DNA of 64,000 bases from Paenibacillus bouchesdurhonensis (lineage in GTDB: Bacteria; Bacillota; Bacilli; Paenibacillales; Paenibacillaceae): assembly GCF_900155685.1 (NCBI RefSeq), contig NZ_LT732548.1:894134-958133 (forward strand), read 5' to 3'. Below, one piece after another: positions 27,335 through 36,120 of this stretch. Position numbers and translations under genes: made by a program. The stretch's first letter is position 1. Every line of letters starts with the position of its first letter. The notes beneath the pieces were generated by a model. The model was not told the origin of the DNA. It was given only the letters and a program-made list of their open reading frames with translations, and searched no databases.

Positions 27335-27598
27335 CAAGTAACGAACAGTTTACGCTAATGAAGGAATTGAATGAGTATCTTCCAAATAATGAAATATCCC
27401 TTACAGCTGCCGGCAGGATTGGTAGAGCTTTATTTAAAAAGGTGGATCTTTATGAACTGGAATCAAATAAACGACATAAAAGGGGGGAACACGATTTCAA
27501 TATGAATATCGTCGGCTTCCTTCCTTTAATCCTCACTATTCGCTCACAATCTTCATTGTAACATTGAAGCAGACGGGAGGGCAGTATTATGATTATCC

Positions 27599-27629
27599 AC
27601 CTTTTCTTTTGAAAGAAAAGGTTTATTTA
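27599..27629 (+). terminator. Terminator-like hairpin
   Basis: Stem ACCTTTTCTTT/AAGAAAAGGT, loop TGA, then TTATTTATG. It may read in either direction. Confidence 0.55.
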
Positions 27630-27858
27630 TGATAACACTGATTTCGACAATACTATTCTTTTTTCTGCAAAGTAAAGGTGATTGTAACTAACTCACAAAT
27701 ACCCTTTTTCCTAAAATCATACATTTATTCTGGGAATTGTTGACGATGTATACTTTTCCATGTAAGGTAAATATAGTTCTTTTGATCTATAGTATATCAG
27801 CCAATATCATTTTTTGGCATATTAAGACACTAAATTACTAAATAACAGGGGGAGAACA

Positions 27859-30800
27859 ATGAAGGGGCTAAAAAAGTTTGGGGCGGTTATTCTCAGCCTA
27901 TCTCTAATATTTTGTTATTCTAGTACAGCTACTATTATCGCAGCGGATGTAGAAGCTGTGCCAAGATTTGTTACTACTGCAACGGGTGCAATTCAAATTG
28001 TCGACAAAAGCTTGGAACTGGCTATTCGCGAGAAATTGAATAAGTTGGACGGTACAGAGCTTACGGCTGATGAGCTTTTGACAATTACAGAGCTTCAAGT
28101 AATCAATGGTGGAATTAGTAATTTAGATGGCATACAGTATTTAACAAGTTTACGCAAGTTGGTATTGAATGAAAATAATATTTCGGATATTTCTTTGTTA
28201 TCATCGCTGCAATCGTTGATCCATCTGGAACTTAAGAATAATCTGATTAAGAATGTTGCCCCATTAAGCGGATTAAGCCAGTTGACAGAGTTATATCTTG
28301 GAGGCAACTCCATTACAGATTATTCGTCCCTTGCAGGGATCTTTGGACAATTGACTGGGAAGGATTTTGCTCTTCCCGGAAATAATGAAGATCAGGTGAT
28401 TAGTTTCGCGGATCCATTCGTTGAGCAGGCAGTGAGGACTAAGATCCAAAAACCCGTTGGAGAAATTAGGGTTCGAGATGTAAATGGAATAACGGAATTG
28501 AGACTTACACTTAATGACAAACTATCAAATCTCGAAGGCATTCAGTATTTTACGGACTTAAAGTCTTTAGCCATATGGGGAACAGGTGTAAAAGATATTA
28601 CACTTTTGGAACAGTTGAAAAAAATAGAAACACTCAACCTGGATGAAAACCAAATAGAAGATATAAGTGTATTAGGAAAGCTTACGAATATAAAGCATCT
28701 TTACTTAGCAGATAATCAGATTAAGGATATCGATGTGCTAAGCCAACTGCAACAGTTAGAAACCTTAACGTTGAGTGGCAATCAGATTCAACAGATAACT
28801 GCGCTAAGCCAACTCAGCCAATTGCGATATCTAAAATTAAGTAATAATCAGATCGAAGATATTACACCGTTGGCAAGTTTGACGAACTTGTGGACCGCAG
28901 ATTTAAGTAAGAACCGAATTACAGATATTGGGGCATTAAGCAATTTGAAAAATCTTCACACCCTGTACTTATCGGGCAATCACATCACTGATTTCACACC
29001 AACAGCAGCCTATTACAACAACTTAAGAAACAAGGACTTTTTACTTACCAAAGTTGACTTCATACCGATTACCTCTGTAAGCGTGAATCCGGAAAAGCTC
29101 GTTCTTACCGTTGGCGATCAGCCCGCCAAACTGCGACCAACCCTTTTACCGACGAATGCTACCTTCAATACATTGCTTTGGTCGAGCACCAATGAAAAAG
29201 TAGCAGAGGTTAGCCGGGAAGGGGAAGTCACAGCAGTAGGGGAAGGTACGGCGACGATTACCGTCCAATCGCTAGATCAAGTAGAGTGGGCACGAATACC
29301 CGTCACAGTGCATGATAAAAAAGTAGAAGTTAACAATCCGAACCAAACGATACCGGTTGGAAAAGATGGATTTACCGTAACGGTAACGAACCAAGCGGAC
29401 AATAGCAAGTTGCAATATGATGCTCAACAAGTGAATGAGAATTTGAAGGTGGCCATTTCACCACTAATTAAAGCGGAAATGCAGACGTCTGCCGGTCAAG
29501 TTGAGATGTTGGTTTCAAAAGGTACTCTAATCAGTGGGGCAGCTAATTGGGATGGCAGCATTATGCTGCCTGTAGTAAGACCGAACAACAGCGTATCGGT
29601 TGCCGGTGCAACATCTATACTTACTGTTATCGAAGTCGGACTTAGCGATCAGGAGCTGCTTTTTGATCAGCCAGTAAGACTTGTCATACCTGGGCAAGCA
29701 GGCCGAAAAACGGGCTACATTAAGCAAGGAATATTTCACCCAATAGTTCAGGAACTTTCTGCGGATACGTTGGAGACAGCTAGTCGAGAGATAAATGGTA
29801 GTGGAGAGGCAAAAATCAATGTCGGCAAAGATCTCGTCATTTGGACGAAGCATTTTACCACTTTTGTAGCCTATGATGACCAGAAAGTAAATCCCCCAAG
29901 TTCAGGTTCGGGTAGTTCAGGTTTTAGTGGTGGCGGAGGAATTTCGACAACTACAGATAAAGCAACTGCTAAACAAAAGATTTCAAAAGCGAATGGTGGA
30001 GTCGTGACGTCTGGAGCGATAACGGTAAAAGTGCTGCCGGATTCAGTCTCCGAAGATGTCACATTGACTATTGAACAAATAGCAGGTACAGATTTACCGA
30101 CCTATCCTATCAGTGTGCGATTTTTGGAAGAAGCGTATAAGCTGAGCACGGATAAATTCATTTCTTGGAAAAAAGCGCAACAAATTACGATGAAGGTTTC
30201 CTCCACGTTAACTGCCCAAGAATGGTCGCAGCTTGTCCTTTATCAATGGTCATCAAAAGAAGGCAAGTGGCAAGAACTAAGCAACCCGGTAGTCAACCAA
30301 GCCGAAAAGACAATTTCCGGAGAGCTTGCTGAGCCGATGATTGTAGGGATTTTCTTAGATACAAGCCGCGCCGCCTATGAGCAAAGAGAGGACGCTTCGA
30401 AAGGTAAGCAACCGACTGACGTTAAAGGGCACTGGGCGGAGAGCGCTATAGTCCAGTTGGTGGAACAGGGGATCGCCCAAGGCTTGCCGGATGGCACGTT
30501 TGCTCCGAATCAAAAGGTGACCCGGGCAGAATTTACAACCTTACTTGCACGTGCACTCGGATTGGAGCCACTCGAAGGGGGTAAAGGATTTGATGATACA
30601 GCTAACCATTGGGCCCGTAATTATATTGCTGCGGCACACGCCAGAGGAATCGTAAGTGGTTACTCCGATAAGCATTTTGGAGCAAACGATCGTATTTCAC
30701 GTGAGCAGATGGCCGTGATGCTTGTGAAGGCATTGGAATTAAAGCCTGCTGCTGCAAAGATGTCGTACAAAGATGCAGAGTCCGTTTCGAAATGGGCACA

Positions 30801-30930
30801 AGAAGATATGAATACGGCCATTGCTAACGGAATTTTGGTAGGAATCACGGCCGATAAGCTTCAGCCACAGGGAGAAGCAACACGGGCAGAAGCCGCCGCG
30901 ATGATTGTAAGAGCATTTGCAAAGCAATAA
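27859..30930 (+). CDS. SLH-anchored surface protein with leucine-rich repeats and a Big2 domain
   Basis: Secreted cell-surface protein, 1023 residues. A signal peptide (1-29) is followed by two blocks of internalin-type 22-residue leucine-rich repeats (about 70-165 and 205-390, with the pattern LxxLxxLxLxxNxIxDI). Then come a bacterial Ig-like Big2 domain (about 403-485), a region of unknown beta fold, a Gly/Ser-rich linker (about 678-695) and a further beta domain. Three SLH domains (about 850-1020, with GHWAE, NHWARN and RAEF/REQM/RAEAAAM motifs) dock on secondary cell-wall polymer. RBS AGGGGGAG precedes ATG 27859. Its likely role is binding proteins or other cells. A terminator follows at 31077. 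Confidence 0.9.
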   Translation: MKGLKKFGAVILSLSLIFCYSSTATIIAADVEAVPRFVTTATGAIQIVDKSLELAIREKLNKLDGTELTADELLTITELQVINGGISNLDGIQYLTSLRKLVLNENNISDISLLSSLQSLIHLELKNNLIKNVAPLSGLSQLTELYLGGNSITDYSSLAGIFGQLTGKDFALPGNNEDQVISFADPFVEQAVRTKIQKPVGEIRVRDVNGITELRLTLNDKLSNLEGIQYFTDLKSLAIWGTGVKDITLLEQLKKIETLNLDENQIEDISVLGKLTNIKHLYLADNQIKDIDVLSQLQQLETLTLSGNQIQQITALSQLSQLRYLKLSNNQIEDITPLASLTNLWTADLSKNRITDIGALSNLKNLHTLYLSGNHITDFTPTAAYYNNLRNKDFLLTKVDFIPITSVSVNPEKLVLTVGDQPAKLRPTLLPTNATFNTLLWSSTNEKVAEVSREGEVTAVGEGTATITVQSLDQVEWARIPVTVHDKKVEVNNPNQTIPVGKDGFTVTVTNQADNSKLQYDAQQVNENLKVAISPLIKAEMQTSAGQVEMLVSKGTLISGAANWDGSIMLPVVRPNNSVSVAGATSILTVIEVGLSDQELLFDQPVRLVIPGQAGRKTGYIKQGIFHPIVQELSADTLETASREINGSGEAKINVGKDLVIWTKHFTTFVAYDDQKVNPPSSGSGSSGFSGGGGISTTTDKATAKQKISKANGGVVTSGAITVKVLPDSVSEDVTLTIEQIAGTDLPTYPISVRFLEEAYKLSTDKFISWKKAQQITMKVSSTLTAQEWSQLVLYQWSSKEGKWQELSNPVVNQAEKTISGELAEPMIVGIFLDTSRAAYEQREDASKGKQPTDVKGHWAESAIVQLVEQGIAQGLPDGTFAPNQKVTRAEFTTLLARALGLEPLEGGKGFDDTANHWARNYIAAAHARGIVSGYSDKHFGANDRISREQMAVMLVKALELKPAAAKMSYKDAESVSKWAQEDMNTAIANGILVGITADKLQPQGEATRAEAAAMIVRAFAKQ

Positions 30931-31076
30931 CTGCAAATCGTTTGATAAAACGGAGAGCCTAATTTGAGGGGGATACTTACACATTAATGAATGGAGAAAT
31001 TCAGGTCCACGTATCCTAATGTTAAACGGCTCTAATTTACACAAAGATACTTGCTCAGCATAACAAGGATTTGTGC

Positions 31077-31104
31077 AAGCCTCCCGATAACGGGGGGCTT
31101 TTCG
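31077..31104 (+). terminator. Terminator after the LRR-SLH gene
   Basis: Stem AAGCCTCCCG/CGGGGGGCTT then TTCG; about 150 bp after the stop. Confidence 0.75.
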
Positions 31105-31485
31105 TATTATCAGGTCAGCTAGAGATTGGTTGGCCTATTTTATAGGCGTTTTATGATGGCTGTAGTTTGGAGTACGAGGGGCTTTTTGGAGAATGTCGGA
31201 GGTCAAGAACATTGACCCATTCCCGACGTATGATCAACAGATGATGTAAGGAACTTTTAGCATATGAAGAGATTATCGTATATTTCATTTTGATGAAGGA
31301 TCAAAAGATCAAGCCATACTCATATTTCTTATCATTGTGAGTAAAGTTATAAAAAGTGAACATGCCAAAGAAGATAGGTCCTAAAGAATATAATGGCTCT
31401 TAACTGTACCTATTTATGATCAAGGAAAATAAATTGAGAAAGTTCAGGTAATTAAAATAGTTTCCAACTTTCTTCTTTTCATGTT

Positions 31486-31547
31486 TATCACGTGCCGCGG
31501 CAAACCCAATAAAATCAACAAAATTGGTTCCAGAGATTTTTTACACC
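31486..31547 (+). repeat. Dispersed repeat, copy 3
   Basis: About 62 bp starting TATCACGTGCCGCGGCAAAC and containing AATAAAATCAACAAAATTGG. Same family as 17186 and 26817; the complementary right half is lost here. Confidence 0.75.
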
Positions 31548-31573
31548 TGACAATTTTGTTGGAGTTCGATTAG

Positions 31574-31611
31574 AAAATCGGTTGTCCTAAAGGACGATCG
31601 ATTTTTTAAAT
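31574..31611 (+). terminator. Terminator-like hairpin
   Basis: Stem AAAATCG...GTCCT/AGGAC...CGATTTTTT with a short loop and internal mismatches. Confidence 0.55.
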
Positions 31612-31883
31612 TTGTTGAATTAATTATAGGGATACTCTCACAGGCAAGCGTCGTTTTCAACCTGAATATTTAGTGGATATCCACCATAGATATTGGGTAC
31701 ATCGAATAAAGAGTTAGAGCAGAAAAAAGCTATAGACTGGCAGCCGGTGTTAGGCGCCTACTAGGGAAAGTGTGGATATAATATTAATAGTATTATGACT
31801 GCTGAAGGATTACCGGAAGTAAATCTCAGGGGAATCGAGGTTGAGGGGCTTCTGTCCAAATAAGCATGCGGATAACATTTGTT

Positions 31884-32838
31884 TTACCTGAAGAGATTAA
31901 TAACTGAAGAAACATTCCACTGAAAAATGGAGCTTAAATAGGGTGCTTTAAAAAAGGATTGAACTGCAGACCGATTAAATTTAGCAGAATAGGGAATCAG
32001 TTGTTCCTGGATAGAATCTTCTATGAGTAATTGCAAATCGGCAGCCCAGCAAGGATCGTTATTCTCAAAAGAAACACCACTAATGCTTAAACGCTTAAAC
32101 CTTGTATCCTTATTCGTATACAATTGTAGCTCTAGTGAACTTAAATCATAAACAACACTGTAAACCGTATCTTCTCTTCGAGCAGCCTGCAATATATTAA
32201 AGGAATAGGCAGCGGGATCTTTATCAATTGGAATTTTTTTGGCAGATGCCTTACCTTTTGCATCCGCTCCAAAGAATTACGCTCGTATCTAGTTGCCTGT
32301 GTCTTCGAATTAGGCGCTTTCAATCCTCGCTTATAAAGGGAATTTACCAATACTGAAGGGAGTCCTTCTCCCTTATGGATAATCATTTCGCCTTCAAGGA
32401 ACTCGATTACGGCCCAGTCCCCACTTCGATCTGCAAGCAAAAAGTGTAATTTGGAAGTGCCTTGAGAAATACGAATTTGCGAAGCAGCTTCTAAAGCTTG
32501 TGTTACAGTTCCACAAGAATCAAGAAGTATTTGAATCCATTGTAGCTCTCCTACAGCTGAACCGTGGTCGGGGGATGGGTATTCAGTCTCCCATAGGGTT
32601 GTTTGTTCTACAACTAATCCAGCTTCGTTAATTCCTCCATTGGGTAGCTCCCTTCCCACTTGAGATAAAGTAACGCTTCCATAGTTGGCACGCCAAACCG
32701 CGGGACGTCCTGGGTAAGCAATAAAGCGATTTTCCAAACGGCCCTAGGGTTAGTGAAAAGATAAGCACCACTATAATTAATATCCTGTTTTTCTATAAGC
32801 ACGCGACTTTTCTGCTGTAATTGAAACGTTGTACTCAA
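31884..32838 (-). pseudogene. Broken choloylglycine hydrolase/penicillin acylase-family gene
   Basis: Pieces of one protein are readable in all three minus frames: 32838-32614 (N-terminus, TTFQLQQKSRVLIEKQDINY, YSGAYLFTNPRAVWK), 32737-32141 (middle, ELPNGGINEAGLVVEQTTLW, ELQWIQILLDSCGTVTQALE) and 32192-31884 (VYSVVYDLSSLELQLY). The family consists of N-terminal nucleophile hydrolases that need Cys directly before TTF; here that codon is AGT (Ser). At least two frameshifts plus the lost nucleophile make it inactive. Its 5' end overlaps the stop of the XRE-type gene by TTGA, suggesting the two once formed an operon. Confidence 0.8.
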
Positions 32839-33314
32839 TTCCTCTCTAAAGCAAGTAGATTGTCAAGTCGGCTGAAATTCTTCTGCTCAAGTTGATCCAG
32901 AAAGAGATGGCACAGTTGGAGTGCTTTTGGATCTCCTGATTGGATGGCGGCATTAAATCGTTCTTGAAGCTTCTGTATTTTGATTTCCTCCTGCAATTTA
33001 GCCAACGTTTCACGATGCATTGTTTTCTCTTCCTCATCATCAACCGTATTAATTTTGCGAGTAAGATAGGCAATTTGCAGACGCAGCTTAGCCATTCCAT
33101 TCAGTTCTAATAGGTAGTGATGATTATCAACAAGCAGCTCTGCAGGTACTCCAAAATATTCAGCTACTTGCTGAAGCCTTTCATGGGGCACAGGACGCCG
33201 CTGTTTTACCCAATCTGAGAACTGTTGTGGGGTTATCCCAATTTCTTTGCATATGCTAGTGTAGGAAACCTGATGAAGCAGAGCCAGGTAAGGAAGCGTG
33301 GTAATGTTTTTCAT
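32835..33314 (-). CDS. XRE-type HTH transcriptional regulator
   Basis: A 159-residue DNA-binding protein. The N-terminal HTH is at about residues 15-62 (VSYTSICKEIGITPQQFSDW, VKQRRPVPHERLQQVAEYFG). A long charged, probably coiled-coil C-terminal region (about 75-155) likely serves dimerisation. ATG 33314 is preceded by AGAGG at 10 nt and by a promoter with TTGACA and TATAAA. The downstream gene is a dead acylase. A relic duplicate of this gene and its promoter lies at 34480-34684, on the other side of the methyltransferase gene. Target genes are unknown; autoregulation is suggested by the conserved repeats in both promoters. Confidence 0.82.
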   Translation of the reverse strand: MKNITTLPYLALLHQVSYTSICKEIGITPQQFSDWVKQRRPVPHERLQQVAEYFGVPAELLVDNHHYLLELNGMAKLRLQIAYLTRKINTVDDEEEKTMHRETLAKLQEEIKIQKLQERFNAAIQSGDPKALQLCHLFLDQLEQKNFSRLDNLLALERN

Positions 33315-33359
33315 TTAACAACACCTCTTTGACGTAAATTATGTCACATACATATAGAT

Positions 33360-33387
33360 TTTATACCACTGGCATATTTTATGTCAA
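33360..33387 (-). promoter_or_regulatory. Promoter of the XRE-type gene with repeat operator
   Basis: On the minus strand TTGACA (33387-33382) and TATAAA (33365-33360), 16 bp apart. The element TGACATAA at the -35 recurs downstream of the -10 near 33345, a possible operator pair. Confidence 0.7.
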
Positions 33388-33437
33388 ATAATTAAATGTT
33401 TATGGGAATAACCGAATACGTGAATATATATCCAGTA

Positions 33438-34337
33438 TTATGAATGGCGAGAATTCAATTGGCTATTAAAAACGGCAAGCCTGAAAGGGTGGATCATTTG
33501 TTCATGCCTCGGAATCAGCCAATCGACTTTAACCATATCCATGGTGACTGGGCCAAATGTACAGACAATGATTTGTTTATCCCTTGCCAGAAGTTGTAAT
33601 TTACTCAATACATCATCAAGGAGCTTTCCAGAAAACGGGGAATAGAAGAAGAATATATTCCCACTTTCGTAGTCGACTTCAAGTACATCTGCATTCTGGA
33701 TTGTAACATCGCTTAAATTCAGTGAGGAAATACTCTTATTTGCGAGTTCACAGTAGGTAGGCTCTATTTCAATACCTACACATTTGGCACCAGCCAAAAT
33801 ATGTACCCAAATTACGACATGCCCAAGTCCAGAACCAAAATCATAGAAAACATCGTCTTTTGTAATCTCTAATTGATCTATCAGATCTAATATGACTTTA
33901 GCGGGAGTCACTTCCAAATGATGATATTCCATGCTTCTTTTCGGAAGTCGTATATTATCTAAGTTATAGTTGAATATCCCGTCTACGAGATAATCCAAAT
34001 CATCAGAAGCATAATGATTAGTGAAAAGGGATTTTGCTTTATAGGAAGTGAATCGATTAAGTACTTCCCGAATTTCGTTATTTTTAATTTTTCTATCTTG
34101 TAATAAGCTAAGGTACTTAAGGTAAATTGAACGGTTATAGGAGTGAATTAAAGATTCTAATTTTTCAGTACGCTGAATCAGAGATACTTTAGCAATTTCA
34201 GCCAAAAATTGCGATGAGCCTCTAATTATTTTTATAGTTTCCAGTGTCTTATCACGAATATTAAAGTTGGTTTCTTCGAAAAGTTCATGGGATTGCTCAT
34301 ACTGTTCAAATTCACTAATGATGGATTGTAAGACCAT
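33438..34337 (-). CDS. SAM-dependent methyltransferase, DOT1-like motif I
   Basis: A 299-residue putative methyltransferase. The N-terminal half (1-150) is helical and unrecognised. The Rossmann part starts at about 158: motif I VFYDFGSGLGHVVIWVHILA, acidic loop GIEIEPTYCELA (about 185) and DVTIQNADVLEVDY (about 212). The D-F-G-S-G-x-G-H/R-V-V form resembles the DOT1 histone-methylase branch, known in some bacterial proteins of unknown target. Start ATG 34337 has a strong TAGGAGG RBS; the longer frame from 34397 overlaps it. It is isolated between an XRE gene and the relic copy of that gene. The substrate is unknown. Confidence 0.75.
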   Translation of the reverse strand: MVLQSIISEFEQYEQSHELFEETNFNIRDKTLETIKIIRGSSQFLAEIAKVSLIQRTEKLESLIHSYNRSIYLKYLSLLQDRKIKNNEIREVLNRFTSYKAKSLFTNHYASDDLDYLVDGIFNYNLDNIRLPKRSMEYHHLEVTPAKVILDLIDQLEITKDDVFYDFGSGLGHVVIWVHILAGAKCVGIEIEPTYCELANKSISSLNLSDVTIQNADVLEVDYESGNIFFFYSPFSGKLLDDVLSKLQLLARDKQIIVCTFGPVTMDMVKVDWLIPRHEQMIHPFRLAVFNSQLNSRHS

Positions 34338-34350
34338 ACATCCTCCTACT

Positions 34351-34368
34351 GCATAGAAAAAGCTATGC
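34351..34368 (-). promoter_or_regulatory. Small hairpin in the methyltransferase leader
   Basis: GCATAG-N6-CTATGC immediately upstream of the GGAGG RBS on the minus strand; it could affect translation. Confidence 0.4.
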
Positions 34369-34479
34369 TTAATATAAAATATCAATGCCCAGTTCAACTA
34401 AAATTTCTGATTTTCTCGCCTTCTTCAATAAACTGGGTGCATTCTACTATGTCACCTTCACCAATTAACTTTTTATTAT

Positions 34480-34630
34480 GTATTTTGACTTCCTTCTGCA
34501 ATTTGACTAACGCTCCCACGATGCATCTTTTTCCCTCCCTCATCATCAACTGTCGTCTTGTTGGAGTATTTCATGGGGTACAGCACGCTGTGGTTTTATT
34601 TAATCTGAGTACTGTTGACACTCCTTTGGC
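34480..34630 (-). pseudogene. Relic second copy of the XRE-type gene
   Basis: Several blocks match the intact gene at 32835-33314 in the same order. 34485-34555 corresponds to about 32985-33055 (shared CGATGCAT and CCTCATCATCAAC). 34568-34617 corresponds to about 33182-33230 (shared TTTCATGGGG and AATCTGAG.ACTGTTG). The central part is deleted and the frames are broken. It is followed on the same strand by a copy of the promoter (34657-34684). Confidence 0.75.
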
Positions 34631-34656
34631 GTAAAATATGTCATGTGCATATAGAG

Positions 34657-34684
34657 AATATAGTATCGACATATTTTATGTCAA
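34657..34684 (-). promoter_or_regulatory. Promoter of the relic XRE copy
   Basis: TTGACA and TATATT on the minus strand, 16 bp apart, as in the intact copy. Flanking elements such as TGACATAAAATATG are conserved between the two copies. Confidence 0.6.
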
Positions 34685-34717
34685 GCAATCAGTAAAAGAT
34701 GCATTATAATAAAATGC

Positions 34718-34763
34718 TATCGGCTCTAAAACGGGGCTGAAGTCCACCGTCTTAGAGCCGATA
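34718..34763 (-). terminator. Inverted repeat downstream of the GH31 remnant
   Basis: Perfect 12-bp stem TATCGGCTCTAA/TTAGAGCCGATA. On the minus strand it is followed by GCATTTTATTATAATGC, so it may end minus-strand transcripts. Confidence 0.5.
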
Positions 34764-34857
34764 CGCTGTGGTAAAGCTTTACTGTTAGTCTTTCTCTAAA
34801 TCCAACGTTTGAAGAATTAAATTGAAGGATATATTTTAGCTTCAGGAATTTTATACT

Positions 34858-35091
34858 TTACCGATTAATTAAATACTCCTGTATTTGATTACGCAAAAAC
34901 ACAGGGATCGTATCTATAGGCGCTGATATATCCAGCCATTGACCGCCTTCAGATGTCTCACCGGTACGCGCGTTGATCCAGACGGCACCATGCGGCAGGT
35001 AAACCAGGCGGGAGGTTGCCTGAGCTTCAACGATAGGGGCAACAAGTAGATCTGGGCCATACATATATTGCGTATTCACCCATAGCTCCAT
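34858..35091 (-). pseudogene. C-terminal remnant of a GH31-type alpha-glycosidase gene
   Basis: The 77-codon frame reads QYMYGPDLLVAPIVEAQATS and ends with QWLDISAPIDTIPVFLRNQI. This is the region following the catalytic barrel in family GH31 (alpha-xylosidase/alpha-glucosidase). The whole catalytic part (normally several hundred residues) is missing. The sequence upstream to 35386 has no matching frame, so this is a deletion relic. Confidence 0.75.
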
Positions 35092-35386
35092 ATTTCATTG
35101 GCAGCTCCGCGTACGGAGGTCTGCTCTTTTTGCTAGGCTAGCATTTCAAATATGCAGCAGTATGATTGATGAATCGTGATCCGAGAGTGCTGTCCGATTA
35201 ATACAAATTTCAGATCATTCCATATCATCATTCCTGAATAATGAAGATTGCAAATTTGGGCTGACGAAGATTTAAGAAATGTAGTGTAAAATATTCAGTA
35301 CAATGGAATGCTGTGATCCTCCTATTTTTCTGGACGCAGCTTTATTTAGAAGAAAACTCAATATATTTCCTATAAAGGGTGATACC

Positions 35387-35758
35387 ATGTACGATCAACT
35401 AACCGCGTATTGTTTATTCAAAAAAGGAGCTGTCCAGGACTATCCATTCGGGCCCGATCCGCTGGTAATGAAGGTAGGGGGCAAAATGTTTGCGCTGCTG
35501 ACCAAGGCGGGTGATGACAGGGAGGTACGCATTTCGCTGAAATGCGATCCCGTAATTGCAGAAAATTTGAGGGAGCAGCATGAGTGCGTTATACCCGGCT
35601 ACCATTTGAACAAAAAGCATTGGAACACAGTTATTGCGGACGGAAGCCTTCCCATGGACGATTTGAAAACGATGATCGACCATTCTTATGACTTGGTTCT
35701 CGGCACGCTCACAAGGACGGCACGGGAAGCCGTTCTGCTTAGAGTTGACGGAAAATAA
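35387..35758 (+). CDS. MmcQ/YjbR-family protein
   Basis: A 123-residue cytoplasmic protein with the family pattern: an N-terminal segment with PFGPDPLVMKVGGKMFALL (about 20-40), KCDP, PGYHLNKKHWNTV (about 72-85) and a helix DLKTMIDHSYDLV. The fold is double-wing-like and thought to bind nucleic acid, but no clear function is known for the family. ATG 35387 has AAAGGG at 7 nt; 28 upstream codons in frame lack a RBS. It stands alone, with a possible terminator at 35888. Confidence 0.85.
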   Translation: MYDQLTAYCLFKKGAVQDYPFGPDPLVMKVGGKMFALLTKAGDDREVRISLKCDPVIAENLREQHECVIPGYHLNKKHWNTVIADGSLPMDDLKTMIDHSYDLVLGTLTRTAREAVLLRVDGK

Positions 35759-35887
35759 CCAATTATGTACATTTTGAGCATATACTCTTTATTTCACTGA
35801 CTGGTTCAATCCTCTTACCTTAATCTTCCACAATTCCGTACTTCGTGCAAATTGCGAGGTGTAATACCCGTTTCGCCTATTGCGACT

Positions 35888-35925
35888 GCCAGCTTCTTCG
35901 CTAGACATGAATGCTTGGCTTTTTT
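35888..35925 (+). terminator. Possible terminator after the YjbR gene
   Basis: Imperfect stem GCCAGC/GCTTGGC followed by TTTTTTG. Confidence 0.5.
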
Positions 35926-36120
35926 GTTGCCTGACTAGGTTCCAACTCTTTTAAAAAGTTTGAGAAATTGATGCTAAAGTTAATTTATTGTTATGGAAAT
36001 CTATGACAAACAACAATAAAATTAGGTTGCATCACGACTTTATAAGCATTTTCCGGGGAAAGGAGGATATTGGGACCAAGAGAGGCAAGCAGGGAAAATA
36101 TGAACCAAGAGGTGAGAAAT
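35926..36120 (+). promoter_or_regulatory. Upstream region of the lichenase gene
   Basis: Contains an inverted repeat TTATTGTT (35985-35992)/AACAATAA (36012-36019), a possible operator. An AAAGGAGG at 36059-36066 has a TTG start only 3 nt away, too close. No other gene seen. Confidence 0.4.

Larger units (their letters stand above)
26583..27858. other. Long intergenic region after the kinase gene
   Basis: About 1.3 kb. It holds a repeat and long hairpin (26817-26922) and three terminator-like hairpins (26952, 27291, 27599). Several short ORFs without RBS or recognisable sequence are present, for example 27358-27561, which encodes 67 residues. Parts look like decayed sequence, but no family could be named. 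Confidence 0.5.
31105..31883. other. Gene-poor stretch
   Basis: No coding sequence recognised. It contains a dispersed repeat (31486-31547) and a terminator-like hairpin (31574-31611). The rest looks like non-coding or decayed sequence. Confidence 0.5.

Noticed and set aside
27358-27561. 67-codon open frame as a gene
   Set aside because: No RBS, no recognisable sequence, and it lies in a stretch that looks decayed.
16814-34857. Insertion sequence or phage genes explaining the island
   Set aside because: No transposase, integrase or phage structural gene could be recognised in any frame of the gene-poor stretches.
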